From Bacteroidales bacterium UBA6267 (GTDB taxonomy: Bacteria; Bacteroidota; Bacteroidia; Bacteroidales; UBA1556), in contig DJVB01000033.1 in NCBI GenBank assembly GCA_002440745.1, positions 1 through 51,948 of the forward strand: a stretch of 51,948 nucleotides of DNA, written 5' to 3'. The position numbers and the translations under genes were made by a program. Below, one piece after another: positions 40,380 through 49,852 of the stretch. The notes beneath the pieces were generated by a model, which was given only the letters and a program-made list of their open reading frames with translations, had not been told where the DNA came from and searched no databases. The first letter of the stretch is position 1. Each line of letters opens with the position of its first letter.

Positions 40380-42293
40380 TTATTGCTCAAGATTTTCTCG
40401 CACCTTAGCAAGAATATCCTCAATGATTTCAGGATTTGTAAGCGTTGAAATATCTCCAAAATCAGTATTCCCTTCAACCATTTTTCGTAGGATTCTTCGC
40501 ATAATTTTGCCGCTTCTGGTCCTTGGTAAACTCCTTGTGAAAATGATGACATCCGGCTTTGCAATGGGACTGATGCGCTTTGCAACACCTTTCAAAAGAC
40601 TATTTTTCAACTCTTCGCCTGCATCCTTTGCCGGTAGGTCGTTGGAAACAACAAAAGCAAAAATGCCCTGTCCTTTAATCTTGTGAGGATAGCCTACCAC
40701 AGCAGATTCGGAAACTAATGGATGCTCATTTAGAGCATTTTCGATTTCGGCTGTTCCTAATCGGTGTCCAGCCACATTAATCACATCATCCATTCGTCCT
40801 AAAATTCGATAGTAGCCATCTTCATCACGCCGCACTCCATCGCCGGTATAGTAATAACCGGGAAATTGAGAAAAATAAGCTTGGATAAAACGGTCATGGT
40901 CGTTCCAAAGAGTCCGAGCCATGCCTGGCCATGGAAATTTGATGCACAAGTTGCCCTCAACGGATTTTCCGCAAAGTTTCTCATTTTCGTTGTTTATAAT
41001 AATGGGTTGAATTCCGGGAAGCGGTAAGGTAGCAAAGGAAGGTTTTGTTGGGATAACGCCTGCAATAGGGCTTATCATAATGCCTCCGGTTTCGGTTTGC
41101 CACCATGTGTCCACAATCGGACAGCGGTTTTTGCCAACATGGTCGTGATACCAATGCCATGCTTCTTCGTTTATTGGCTCTCCAACAGAACCAATAACTC
41201 GTAACGATTTCAAATCGAAATCATCAGCCCATTTTTGTCCAAGGGCGATCAGGGAACGAATTGCTGTGGGGGAAGTGTAGAATTCATTAACTTGATGTTT
41301 TTCAATGATTTCCCAATACCTTGATGGAGTAGGGTAGGTGGGAGTTCCTTCAAACATTACTGTCGTGGCTCCTTCCAAAAGTGGCCCATATACAATATAA
41401 CTGTGGCCGGTAATCCAGCCAATATCGGCTGCGCAAAAGAAAACATCTCCTGAACTGTATTGGAAAACATTTCGAAATGTGTATGCAGAGTAAACCATAT
41501 AACCTCCGGTTGTGTGCAATACGCCTTTGGGCTTACCTGTACTTCCACTTGTATAAAGGATAAATAACGGATCTTCAGAATCCATTTCTTGTGCGATGGC
41601 TTCATCATTCACTTTCTCCATCTCCTCATGATACCAATAATCTGTCCGGTTGTTCCAATCAATGGGAGCTCCTGTCCTTTTGACAATAATATTGCTTTTT
41701 ATGGTCGGACAACTCTCAAGAGCTTCATCAGCAGTTTCTTTGAGGTGGATAATTTTGTCACCACGAATTCCTTCATCGGCAGTAATAAGCACTTTTGCAC
41801 CTGCGTCATTGATTCGTTCTGAAAGTGCATTTGCCGAAAATCCTGCAAAAACTACTGAATGTATGGCTCCAATGCGGGCGCAGGCTAACATGGCAATGGT
41901 TAATTCCGGAATCATCGGAAGGTAGATGGCAACCCGATCCCCTTTTTTAACCGCGTGACTTCGCAAAACATTGGCAAACCTTTTTACATGCGAGAACAAC
42001 TCCTCATAAGTGAAAACTCTTGAAGATTCTGAAGGATTGCTTGGCTCCCAAATAATTGCCGGTTGTTCACCTCTTAGGAAAAGATGTCTTTCGAAAATAT
42101 TCTCAGTGATATTCAGTTTGCCGCCAAGATACCATTTTATGTCTGCCTTATGAAAGTCCCAATGGAGAACTTCTGACCATTTTTTTCGCCAGTAAAACGA
42201 CTCTGCTATATTTTCCCAAAATCCTATGGGATTTGCGATACTCTTTTGATACTCGTGGAGATAGCCACTGAGTGTTGAAATTTTTGGAACCAT
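40380..42293 (-). CDS. acs: acetyl-CoA synthetase
   Basis: This 637-residue AMP-forming acetyl-CoA ligase has the N-terminal ACAS segment (FWENIAESFYWRKKW), the P-loop-like LYTSGSTGKPKGVLH, WWQTETGG, the hinge GYYRILGRMDDVINVAGHR and the C-terminal PRTRSGKIMRR. The lysine in that last segment is the site acetylated to switch off Acs in other bacteria. It activates acetate to acetyl-CoA. The promoter -7 TAAATTTG lies at 42329-42336. It is not co-transcribed with its neighbours in any obvious way. Confidence 0.95.
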   Translation of the reverse strand: MVPKISTLSGYLHEYQKSIANPIGFWENIAESFYWRKKWSEVLHWDFHKADIKWYLGGKLNITENIFERHLFLRGEQPAIIWEPSNPSESSRVFTYEELFSHVKRFANVLRSHAVKKGDRVAIYLPMIPELTIAMLACARIGAIHSVVFAGFSANALSERINDAGAKVLITADEGIRGDKIIHLKETADEALESCPTIKSNIIVKRTGAPIDWNNRTDYWYHEEMEKVNDEAIAQEMDSEDPLFILYTSGSTGKPKGVLHTTGGYMVYSAYTFRNVFQYSSGDVFFCAADIGWITGHSYIVYGPLLEGATTVMFEGTPTYPTPSRYWEIIEKHQVNEFYTSPTAIRSLIALGQKWADDFDLKSLRVIGSVGEPINEEAWHWYHDHVGKNRCPIVDTWWQTETGGIMISPIAGVIPTKPSFATLPLPGIQPIIINNENEKLCGKSVEGNLCIKFPWPGMARTLWNDHDRFIQAYFSQFPGYYYTGDGVRRDEDGYYRILGRMDDVINVAGHRLGTAEIENALNEHPLVSESAVVGYPHKIKGQGIFAFVVSNDLPAKDAGEELKNSLLKGVAKRISPIAKPDVIIFTRSLPRTRSGKIMRRILRKMVEGNTDFGDISTLTNPEIIEDILAKVRENLEQ

Positions 42294-42328
42294 AAAATAC
42301 CTTTTAATGTTTGTTTGAAATTGAAAAT

Positions 42329-42336
42329 CAAATTTA
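42329..42336 (-). promoter_or_regulatory. -7 element TAAATTTG of acs
   Basis: The minus strand reads TAAATTTG, 35 nt before the acs start. No TTG is seen at 19-21 nt. Confidence 0.4.
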
Positions 42337-42376
42337 GGTATTTGAATGATGAATTATAATTGATATAAAATAGTTT

Positions 42377-43438
42377 TTAGGCTGACTTCAACTTTGTTTT
42401 CTGTGAAAGTAGATAAAAGATAACAGCATAAAGTGCCGATAGAAATAGAATATTTATGGCAATCAATAAATAAAATGAAATATTTTTTGTAAAAAGATTA
42501 TAGTTGATAATCAATGTAATAAGGCTGTAAAGTCCTGCAAGATAGGCGATTTGCTTTTGTTTCCATCCGGCTTTTAAAAGTAGGTGATGGAAGTGATTTT
42601 TATCGGCTTGCATCGGGTTTCTTTTTTTGAAAACTCTCCATAATACCACTCTAAATGCGTCGAAAATTGGAAGCTGAAAGGCCATTAAACCAAACAGAAG
42701 AGGAAAATGTATCATTGGTTTTGGCGAATCGGCCTCAATCATCATATTGCTGAATTTGATAAAAGCAAAAGCCAGAATAAAACCAATGGTCACTGTGCCT
42801 GTGTCGCCCATGAATATTCGGGAAGGGCTATAGTTGAAAATGAGAAAGGCGAGGAGTGAGGCGGAAGTGGAAATGAGTAGCAATCCAAAATTGTCTTGCG
42901 ACATTTGATAAAACCAAATTCCGGAAGGTAGCATGACTGCAATGGCGGTGATAGAAGCTTGCATATCGATGCCATCGAAGAAATTGTAGGAGTTAATGAA
43001 TAAAATGACAATGAAAAGTGTGATTACTGCTGAAGATATTAAATTGAGATCAATAGAACCATTGATGAGGAAAATATGGTCGATTCGGACATCTCCTGGA
43101 AAAATAATTATCAGAGCTGCAATGCTTTGCCCTAAAAGTTTTATCCAAGGTTTTACATTCCTTAAATCATCACGCAACCCAATCAGGAAAATAAATGAAC
43201 CGGCTGCGAGGTAATACCGAATGGTCTTTTTGTCCATAAACTCGCTAAAGAAAAGCATGACAAAAAAAACTGCGGCGAATATCGCAATGCCACCGAGAGC
43301 TGATACGTCTTTTGAATGGACTTTTCGGAATTGACGTGCTACAAAAATTTTCTTCTCTGCCGCAAACTGAATCAGAAAAGGCATTAATATCAGAGTGATA
43401 GCAAAACTTAAAACCGAACCGATTATCAGATTAGTCAT
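42377..43438 (-). CDS. WecA-like undecaprenyl-phosphate sugar-1-phosphate transferase
   Basis: This 353-residue integral membrane protein of the MraY/WecA (glycosyltransferase 4) family has about ten hydrophobic segments. Conserved cytoplasmic loops are visible: VSALGGIAIF, GLRDDLRNVKPW (the DD pair), NSYNFFDGIDM (the NxxNxxDGxD site), FMGDTGT and the C-terminal DKNHFHHLLL. It transfers a sugar phosphate, typically GlcNAc-1-phosphate, from a UDP-sugar to undecaprenyl phosphate, starting a surface polysaccharide. No glycan-assembly genes adjoin it. MraY itself is less likely because the HxHHxL-type loop here is WecA-like. Confidence 0.92.
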   Translation of the reverse strand: MTNLIIGSVLSFAITLILMPFLIQFAAEKKIFVARQFRKVHSKDVSALGGIAIFAAVFFVMLFFSEFMDKKTIRYYLAAGSFIFLIGLRDDLRNVKPWIKLLGQSIAALIIIFPGDVRIDHIFLINGSIDLNLISSAVITLFIVILFINSYNFFDGIDMQASITAIAVMLPSGIWFYQMSQDNFGLLLISTSASLLAFLIFNYSPSRIFMGDTGTVTIGFILAFAFIKFSNMMIEADSPKPMIHFPLLFGLMAFQLPIFDAFRVVLWRVFKKRNPMQADKNHFHHLLLKAGWKQKQIAYLAGLYSLITLIINYNLFTKNISFYLLIAINILFLSALYAVIFYLLSQKTKLKSA

Positions 43439-43489
43439 AAGGCTAAATTAGGAGAAATTTCGCTTATGACCTGAATTTATTTTCGTGGC

Positions 43490-46396
43490 TTAGTTGAATT
43501 TTATTTTAAGACCAATTCGTCCCCACCAACTATAATATTCTTGTTGTTTAAAGTAATCAGTGCTTCCCATATAATATCGCAGAGGGGTGTTGGTTAAGTT
43601 AATAATGTCGGTAAACACATTCAATGATTTGGTTATTTGGTAGTTAGCATTGAAATCAAGTCGAAAACTTTCTGCATAATAAACATCAAGGCCGGCGTCA
43701 TTTCCCAAGGAACTCAGAAAATCGGAATGATAGTTTGCTGCTAATTTCACATAGAATTTCTTAGATTCGTAGAAAATAGCCAAGTTCATATTATGCTTTG
43801 CTTGACCTGGTAATGAAATTTTTTCCTTTTCGCCACCGGAATTGGTGAAGAAATTAGCATCATTCTCATTGAAAATGAAGACGATATCGTTTTCGTTTTG
43901 GGGGTATCTTTTGCTTATAAAAGCTTCGGAATGAGTGAAGGTATAGTTGCTAAAAATCCCGAAATCTTTCCAAAAGCCTTTTAAGAAATTCATCTTAAAT
44001 TGTGTGGTGATTTCGGCACCATAGACATTGGCATTCATTCCGTTAACTGCCATAGTGATTTCTCTTAGGCCATATAAATTGAAATTGGTTCCTTCATGGG
44101 CATTTCTCACAAACTTGAAAATAATATTGTCGATTTGCTTATAAAAGAAACCTCCGGAAATGATTCCAGCGTTTTTGAGATAGGTCTCGGCAAGAAAATC
44201 CAAGTTCATGGATAAAGGATATTTAAGGCTCGGGTTACCTATTTCAATATCGTTGTCATCGTCCTGACGATAAGGAATCACATCGTCAAAATTTGGACGG
44301 GAATAGGTATAAGTAAGTGCGGCTTTGAGATTTGTGTTTTGCGTGAGCGCATATCGCACTTGGATTTGAGGCAATAAAAAGCGGTGTGTGCGACTATCGT
44401 ATGTGGTGTCGAGATATAGTACTCCTCCATTTGCATAGTCGATTCCGGCTTTTAAACCTTGGTTTTTAACTTCGGTTTGCTCATATCTTAATCCTCCAAG
44501 AATCAATAACTTATCAATGTTTTGACTAAACATTCCATAAACTGCATAAATCCTTTCTTTGGCAGTATAGTCTTCACTATAGGTTTCTTCCCAAGTTTCC
44601 GCTTCGTCGAATTTGAAGTGTTGAGGATGTTTTTCATAAAATGCTCTCATTTCGTCATTTCCAATCATATTGCTTATCACATAGTTATGTTGCAAAAGAT
44701 TGTTTTCAACGAAATCGTCCGATATTGTGGTCAGATTTAAATCAGGCCCGGTTTGGCTATACAACGAAAGCTTTTTGTAGTATTTGTTGAAGGATTGCGC
44801 TTCATTGGCACGCGTTTTATCTTTAAATCGAAATTTCCCCCCAAATTTAAATTTTCCGAGGTATTCCGGTTTTTTCAGGTATGTAAGCTCAAGATTGACC
44901 TTTCCCGTGTAATTGTTGTCGGTTACATGATTTTTGTAAAAAAGAAGTTCGTTAAATTCATAGTTTTCATAAGTAAAAGCATCAGTGGAATCTGCTGCAT
45001 AAGGAAAGGAGATTGTAGGCCAAAGCGGGTCTGATTTGTCAATTTCGAGTGTGATGCCTCCGTTGTCGAACTGCGCAAACATTCCATTTGGCACATCTTC
45101 GCGAGCTAGCGAGGCTCCAAATTCGTAATCAAGGGTGGTGAAATCGGTAAAATGATGTTCAGCTCCAATATTAAAAGTTGATATCTGTTGTATTTCCCTC
45201 CTGTCGCGTATATCATGCGAAATGCCTGCTTCTCTGTATATTAATAAGGTGTTTGCATCGGTCAAGTCATACGACATACGGCGGCGTGTTTCATCGTCGG
45301 TAAACCGATTATACATGGCTCTTGCATAAAAATTATGACCTGCCCATGGTTTGAAATCCAAATTGAAACTTACGCCAATTCGCTCTCTTTGAATGGTATA
45401 ATGTCGAAGTTCAACATTTTTGTATAAAATATGAAAATTTTCTGCCCCAGTGGTATCTCCGGCTTGACCTAAGGTAGGACCTCTTGTATAATCATATTCC
45501 ATATTATGTGAACCTTGGTCGTTTACATAGTAACTTGCATTCATTTGAATACCAAACTTGCGTACTCGCTGACCATAAGAAAACTGGATTTGATTGTTTC
45601 CGGTTTTCATTAGGTTGTTATATCCTGTTGCCAATGTGGCGTTTATTTTCGGGACGCTATCCGTAGCTGTTTTAGTAATAATGTTCACCGAGCCACCAAT
45701 TCCATCGGCGTCCATATCAGGTGTGAGAACTTTAGTGACTTCAATCATTTCGATTTGGTCGGCAGAGATAATATCCATACCAACATAACGAACACCTCCC
45801 TCGGGCGATGAAATTTGTTCTCCATTTACGTTGAAGGTAGTGTGTTCGGGAGCCGTACCACGAAGTTGAACATATCTGCCTTCGCCTTGATCTCTTTGTA
45901 CTGTAATGCCCGGAATCCGCTGCATAACTTCAGCAGCATTCATGTCCGGAAATTTTGTAATCTGCTCGTCAGAGACTACATTTTTTATATTTAGTGATGT
46001 TTTTTGTCGCAAAAGGGCTTTGACTTGTCCTTCTGCTTGATCTGTTATCTCAAACTGATTCAATGTCGTTGAAGCAGCTCTTAGACTTATTTTTATAAAA
46101 ATCGATTCCTTCTTATTGAAAATGACATCAATGGTATCTGTTTGATAACCAATAAAAGAAACGACTAATTTAATTTTTTGTGATTTGATATTTTCTATCG
46201 CAAAACGCCCGTTTGAAGCCGTCATGCTTCCTTTGGTTGTTCCGGCAATTCGAACCGCAGCTCCTGAAAGACTATCTCCCGTTTGCTTGTCGGTTACGAT
46301 ACCACTAACCTTATAATTTTGACTAAAAACCTGATTTCCAAAAAGAACTGCAAAAAGGAAAACCAAAAATCCCAAATAATTGATTTTTAAGCTCAT
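43490..46396 (-). CDS. large TonB-dependent receptor
   Basis: This 968-residue protein has a signal peptide (about 1-25). A carboxypeptidase-regulatory-like domain follows (about 27-115, VSGIVTDKQTGDSLSGAAV and SFIGYQTDT). The plug (about 135-250) has FPDMNAAEVMQRIPGITVQRD, YVQLRGTAPEH and DADGIGGSVNIITK, a style typical of the long receptors in Proteobacteria and Bacteroidota. The barrel ends IGLKIKFN. No SusD partner is present. The gene follows a T9SS protein gene after a terminator-like hairpin and lies near a divergent phytase gene. Uptake of a phosphate compound is a reasonable guess from context. Confidence 0.93.
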   Translation of the reverse strand: MSLKINYLGFLVFLFAVLFGNQVFSQNYKVSGIVTDKQTGDSLSGAAVRIAGTTKGSMTASNGRFAIENIKSQKIKLVVSFIGYQTDTIDVIFNKKESIFIKISLRAASTTLNQFEITDQAEGQVKALLRQKTSLNIKNVVSDEQITKFPDMNAAEVMQRIPGITVQRDQGEGRYVQLRGTAPEHTTFNVNGEQISSPEGGVRYVGMDIISADQIEMIEVTKVLTPDMDADGIGGSVNIITKTATDSVPKINATLATGYNNLMKTGNNQIQFSYGQRVRKFGIQMNASYYVNDQGSHNMEYDYTRGPTLGQAGDTTGAENFHILYKNVELRHYTIQRERIGVSFNLDFKPWAGHNFYARAMYNRFTDDETRRRMSYDLTDANTLLIYREAGISHDIRDRREIQQISTFNIGAEHHFTDFTTLDYEFGASLAREDVPNGMFAQFDNGGITLEIDKSDPLWPTISFPYAADSTDAFTYENYEFNELLFYKNHVTDNNYTGKVNLELTYLKKPEYLGKFKFGGKFRFKDKTRANEAQSFNKYYKKLSLYSQTGPDLNLTTISDDFVENNLLQHNYVISNMIGNDEMRAFYEKHPQHFKFDEAETWEETYSEDYTAKERIYAVYGMFSQNIDKLLILGGLRYEQTEVKNQGLKAGIDYANGGVLYLDTTYDSRTHRFLLPQIQVRYALTQNTNLKAALTYTYSRPNFDDVIPYRQDDDNDIEIGNPSLKYPLSMNLDFLAETYLKNAGIISGGFFYKQIDNIIFKFVRNAHEGTNFNLYGLREITMAVNGMNANVYGAEITTQFKMNFLKGFWKDFGIFSNYTFTHSEAFISKRYPQNENDIVFIFNENDANFFTNSGGEKEKISLPGQAKHNMNLAIFYESKKFYVKLAANYHSDFLSSLGNDAGLDVYYAESFRLDFNANYQITKSLNVFTDIINLTNTPLRYYMGSTDYFKQQEYYSWWGRIGLKIKFN

Positions 46397-46504
46397 AACG
46401 AGATTGTTTTAAAGTTTTGAACATTTCTTAAATGATGGCTAAGGAAGAATGCCACTGTGCAATAAAAGTCTATCGAGGAAAAAAAAGAAGAAATAATTAG
46501 GAAA

Positions 46505-46540
46505 AAACCAGGACCTCATAAAGGATATGAGGCCCCGGAA
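46505..46540 (-). terminator. hairpin between the T9SS gene and the TonB receptor gene
   Basis: ggacctcata (46511-46520) pairs with tatgaggccc (46526-46535) with one mismatch. On the minus strand it is followed by GGTTTTTTC. It may act as a terminator or attenuator within the unit. Confidence 0.65.
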
Positions 46541-46559
46541 AAAAGCAAACTAAATAACT

Positions 46560-47501
46560 CTATTTATTGATGATGATTTTCTGTGAGTGAGTTTGGTCGT
46601 TATTCACAACTTGGATGAAATAAACGCCATTTTGTAAATTGCTCAAATCTATTTTAGTATTTTGGTTTTCGGCAGTAGTATTGAAAACTTCTTTACCTGC
46701 AAGGTCGAAAACTTTTACTTGAGAAATACCGCTTTTGTCGATAGAAACATTAAAAATTCCATTATTACTTGGATTTGGGAAAACAGTAACTTGATTCAAG
46801 TTTGAAGGAGTTTCGTTCATGCCAACAAATGAACCGTAAATGATTAATTCAGGAATTCTTTCCGGATGATGCAAACCATCTCCTCCATCACCTGGGTCTT
46901 CGATGTTTTCAAAGGATTCGAAGTCACGTGCATTATCTAAAAGACTAGCACCTTGGTCTTCTCCACGAAGGAAAATAGTTAAAGCATTTCCTGAAACCCA
47001 ACCGGAACGATTTACTACACCTTGTAAAACTGATGCAATATCAATACTCTTGTAAGGTTGCCACATGGTCCATGATTCAGAGATAATCCATTTAACGGAA
47101 TCAGTTCCCCAAGTGCGGTCGGACATTAGTTCAGTATCATTAAAAATCGGGGAGTTGTCGATAGCTTCAGCATAAATAGTTACGCGTGCTTCATCTGCTT
47201 CATCTTCGTGAGCATAAATGCGAAGAAATGCGGAATCAATTGTAGCTCCTTGAGGGATGTAAACACTTTGGAATCTTAAAAAAGTGGTCATGATGTTTAA
47301 GTCATCACCTTCCCAGCCCATGTCTAAATCGTCGTCATAAAGCTTGTCAACAGCGTCATTTTCATACTCGCCATCGTCATAAGATACGTCAACACCAGCG
47401 TCGGTGCCGGTTTTAATAATGCGAATTGAGTACTGTGCATTAATGGTTAAAGAGCTGATAATAAGCCCTAAAGCAATAAATAATTGTAGAGTTTTTCTCA
47501 T
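46560..47501 (-). CDS. secreted DNRLRE-like protein with T9SS sorting domain
   Basis: This 313-residue protein has a signal peptide (MRKTLQLFIALGLIISSLTINAQ). The beta-sandwich domain (about 25-225) is of the DNRLRE or DUF7594 style, with TFLRFQSVYIPQGATIDSAFLRIYAHED and the paired VLQGVVNRSGW. It contains many acidic residues that could bind calcium. The T9SS type A domain (about 235-313) shows VFPNPSNNGIF, VFDLAGKEV and LQNGVYFIQV. It is secreted to the cell surface. Similar modules are found in surface proteins that bind polysaccharide. It is transcribed toward the TonB receptor and away from the phytase gene. Confidence 0.88.
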   Translation of the reverse strand: MRKTLQLFIALGLIISSLTINAQYSIRIIKTGTDAGVDVSYDDGEYENDAVDKLYDDDLDMGWEGDDLNIMTTFLRFQSVYIPQGATIDSAFLRIYAHEDEADEARVTIYAEAIDNSPIFNDTELMSDRTWGTDSVKWIISESWTMWQPYKSIDIASVLQGVVNRSGWVSGNALTIFLRGEDQGASLLDNARDFESFENIEDPGDGGDGLHHPERIPELIIYGSFVGMNETPSNLNQVTVFPNPSNNGIFNVSIDKSGISQVKVFDLAGKEVFNTTAENQNTKIDLSNLQNGVYFIQVVNNDQTHSQKIIINK

Positions 47502-47749
47502 GGTTAATTGGTTTAAAAATTATTTTGCAATACTAACTGCCTTAGGTTTCTATAATCTAAACTTTGAATTAAACATAGATTAACTTGATATGAATTTATT
47601 ATGAAGGAGTATTTTGGGTAATAATGATTTCTTGAGCTATAAACTATTGTAATTCAATTTTATATATCTTGTTATTTTGCTAACAAAGGTTAATATAATC
47701 TTAACAATTAATTTGGTTTTTGGTGGTTTTAGAATTGAATCGATTGGAT

Positions 47750-47757
47750 TATTTTTG
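47750..47757 (+). promoter_or_regulatory. -7 element TATTTTTG of the phytase gene
   Basis: TATTTTTG lies 39 nt before the ATG at 47797. An in-frame start as early as 47677 would precede it and can be dismissed. Confidence 0.6.
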
Positions 47758-47796
47758 TCGCCTTTATTTCATTATGAATTTTCAAAATCAATTTTT

Positions 47797-48981
47797 ATGA
47801 AACAGTTAAGTTTGGCTTTAGGTTCGTATATTACCTTAATCCTATTATTAGCATCCTGCAATCAACAACCCAATACAACAAATCAGGTTTCCAATGTAAA
47901 TCAGGATAGCTTGGATCATATAGAAGATTCTATCGAGTTTGTAGAAACCTTGAAATTGCGAGAAACATTTGTAGCTAAAGTTACGGCTGATATGGAAACT
48001 GCACCTGTTGAGGCTCATATCGACGGAGATGCAGCAGACGACCCAGCAGTTTGGTACAATAAATCTAATCCTTTGAATAGTAAGATTATAGGTACAGATA
48101 AGAAATCCGGTTTGGTTGTTTATAATTTGAAGGGAGAAGAGCTTTATTATCATAAGTTTGGTCGCATGAACAATGTGGATATTCGTCAGGATATACCTTT
48201 TAATAATAAGCAACTTGATGTAGTTGTTGCATCGAATAGAACGCGTAACTCTTTAGATATTTTTACCATAGATACTACTGGTCAGCTAACAGAAATATCC
48301 GAATCTCCAATTCTTATTTCAACGGATACAATTGATGATGTTTATGGAGTTTGTCTTTATTATAATGCTGAAAATAAGCAGCTTTCTGCTTTTATTAATG
48401 GAACTAATGGCGTGGTTTTACAGTTTGTTTTAACCGAAAATGGAAGTGGAAAAATTCGGGCAAAAAGAAGTCGAATGTATCAGTTTTCTTCGCAGGTCGA
48501 AGGTATGGTTGCTGATGATTTTTTTGGTTTTCTTTATGTTGGGCAAGAAGAAGCAGGTGTTTTTAAGGTTGATGCCAAATCTGAAGCTGAGTTTAAACCT
48601 CAGTTAATTGCCAATTCATCCGAAACCAATCCAAATTTAAAGTATGACTTGGAAGGTTTAAGCATTTACAAAAGCTCAGAAAGTGCAGGTTATCTTGTGG
48701 TTTCGAGTCAAGGAAACTTTAGTTATGCAGTCTTTGATCGTCAGGGGGATAATGCGTATTTGGGTTCGTTTGCAATTGTTGATGGGGAGATTGATGGAGT
48801 GGAAGAAACAGATGGTTTGGATGTGATTTCATTGCCTTTTGGCGACAATTATCCTGCTGGTTTTCTTGTAGTTCAAGATGGATTTAATTTTGATGGCACT
48901 GAAAAGAAAGCACAAAATTTCAAGTTAGTTAACTGGACTAAGGTGCAAGCAGCAGTTGACTCATTTTCAGGTAAAAACTAA
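47797..48981 (+). CDS. beta-propeller phytase lipoprotein (3-phytase type)
   Basis: This 394-residue lipoprotein has the lipobox LLASC (about C21) in MKQLSLALGSYITLILLLASC. The body matches beta-propeller phytase, with DAADDPAVWYNKSNP, IGTDKKSGLVVYNLKG, VVASNRTRNSLDIF, VGQEEAGVFKV, YDLEGLSIY and EETDGLDV. Acidic residues in these loops bind the calcium ions needed for phytate hydrolysis. It should cut phosphate from phytate at the cell envelope. The residues after the lipid cysteine (NQQP) do not match the surface-export signal. It is divergent from the T9SS gene and followed by a strong terminator. Confidence 0.92.
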   Translation: MKQLSLALGSYITLILLLASCNQQPNTTNQVSNVNQDSLDHIEDSIEFVETLKLRETFVAKVTADMETAPVEAHIDGDAADDPAVWYNKSNPLNSKIIGTDKKSGLVVYNLKGEELYYHKFGRMNNVDIRQDIPFNNKQLDVVVASNRTRNSLDIFTIDTTGQLTEISESPILISTDTIDDVYGVCLYYNAENKQLSAFINGTNGVVLQFVLTENGSGKIRAKRSRMYQFSSQVEGMVADDFFGFLYVGQEEAGVFKVDAKSEAEFKPQLIANSSETNPNLKYDLEGLSIYKSSESAGYLVVSSQGNFSYAVFDRQGDNAYLGSFAIVDGEIDGVEETDGLDVISLPFGDNYPAGFLVVQDGFNFDGTEKKAQNFKLVNWTKVQAAVDSFSGKN

Positions 48982-49103
48982 TAATTATTATGTTTTTCAA
49001 TAATACCAATATGTTGGGATTGTTGGACTTTAAATATTAAATTTACTTTGCAGCCGTAATTCATTAATGCCAAGTGGATTATAATAGTTAGTAAGGTCAA
49101 TAG

Positions 49104-49136
49104 AAAGAGGGTAGATTTTCTGCCCTCTTTTTTTGT
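49104..49136 (+). terminator. rho-independent terminator after the phytase gene
   Basis: aaagagggtaga (49104-49115) pairs with tctgccctcttt (49119-49130), with one G-T pair, followed by TTTT. Between the phytase stop and this hairpin (48982-49103) nothing else is seen. Confidence 0.85.
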
Positions 49137-49212
49137 GATAACTGTTAGCTTTGGAATTTTGATTGGAGTTAATGAGTATTTTTGGAAAACTATTTTTAAT
49201 TTCTGCAAATAA

Positions 49213-49242
49213 TTGAAAATAAAGGAGTTAAATTTAATTTTC
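49213..49242 (+). promoter_or_regulatory. promoter of the DUF2892 gene
   Basis: TTG (49213-49215), a 19-nt spacer and TAATTTTC (49235-49242) fit the consensus apart from the last base. The start codon follows 20 nt later. Confidence 0.5.
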
Positions 49243-49261
49243 GCAATCAAATTATTATAAT

Positions 49262-49441
49262 ATGACTAGAAATGTTGGAAAAATCGACAAAATCATTAGA
49301 ATTTCTGCCGGATTAATCATTGGAGCTCTTGGCCTTTACTATCAAAGTTGGTGGGGTTTAGTTGGAATTGTGCCCGTGTTTACAGCGCTTGTTGGCTGGT
49401 GCCCTTTATATTGCCCTTTCAAAATGAAAACCAATAAATAA
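49262..49441 (+). CDS. DUF2892 (YgaP-like transmembrane) small protein
   Basis: This 59-residue protein begins MTRNVGKIDKIIRISAGL and has two short hydrophobic stretches (about 14-30 and 30-46) ending GWCPLYCPF, with two cysteines four residues apart. This is the DUF2892 pattern found alone or at the C-terminus of YgaP-type rhodaneses. In YgaP it anchors a sulfurtransferase to the inner membrane. Here no rhodanese is adjacent; the sulfurtransferase genes lie about 29 kb away. It is a single-gene unit on the plus strand. Confidence 0.85.
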   Translation: MTRNVGKIDKIIRISAGLIIGALGLYYQSWWGLVGIVPVFTALVGWCPLYCPFKMKTNK

Positions 49442-49501
49442 GGTAGGTAATCAGTTATCTACTAAAAGTGCTCTCAATACGGAAGGTGTCAGCAAATCAA
49501 A

Positions 49502-49852
49502 CTATCTGTTGATGAGGAATTTTTTGGTTACCTTTTTTAATCCATTGCTCATACTCAAATAATAAAGTCCATTTGAGAGGGGTGATGTGTCGATTTTGTA
49601 AGTAAGATTTCCGAGAGATTCAAAATTTTCACTTTTAACTAAGACGCCTCTATTGTCATATATTTCAAGGTTCATCATGCCTGTCAAACCTTCAAGACGG
49701 ATATTTAGAATATTATCTTCCACAGGATTCGGAAATAGTGCGATAAAATCATCATTGCCCGTATAATTGATGGAGATTGTTTTACTGTAATCGAATTTTC
49801 CATCAAAATCAATTTGTTTGATGCGGTAATAGGTTTCTCCAATAAGTGGCTG
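49502..49852. repeat. 351-bp direct repeat, copy 1
   Basis: It is identical to 51598-51948 except at one base (49666 C, 51762 T). Similarity starts exactly at the stop codon and runs to at least the window edge. The sequence encodes the linker and T9SS sorting domain. Confidence 0.97.

Noticed and set aside
44522..45034. Plus-strand frames inside the large TonB receptor gene
   Set aside because: They lie antisense to a clear coding region and have no domain features.
48978..49250. 90-codon minus-strand frame
   Set aside because: It runs through the phytase terminator and the DUF2892 promoter, and the product has no recognisable features.
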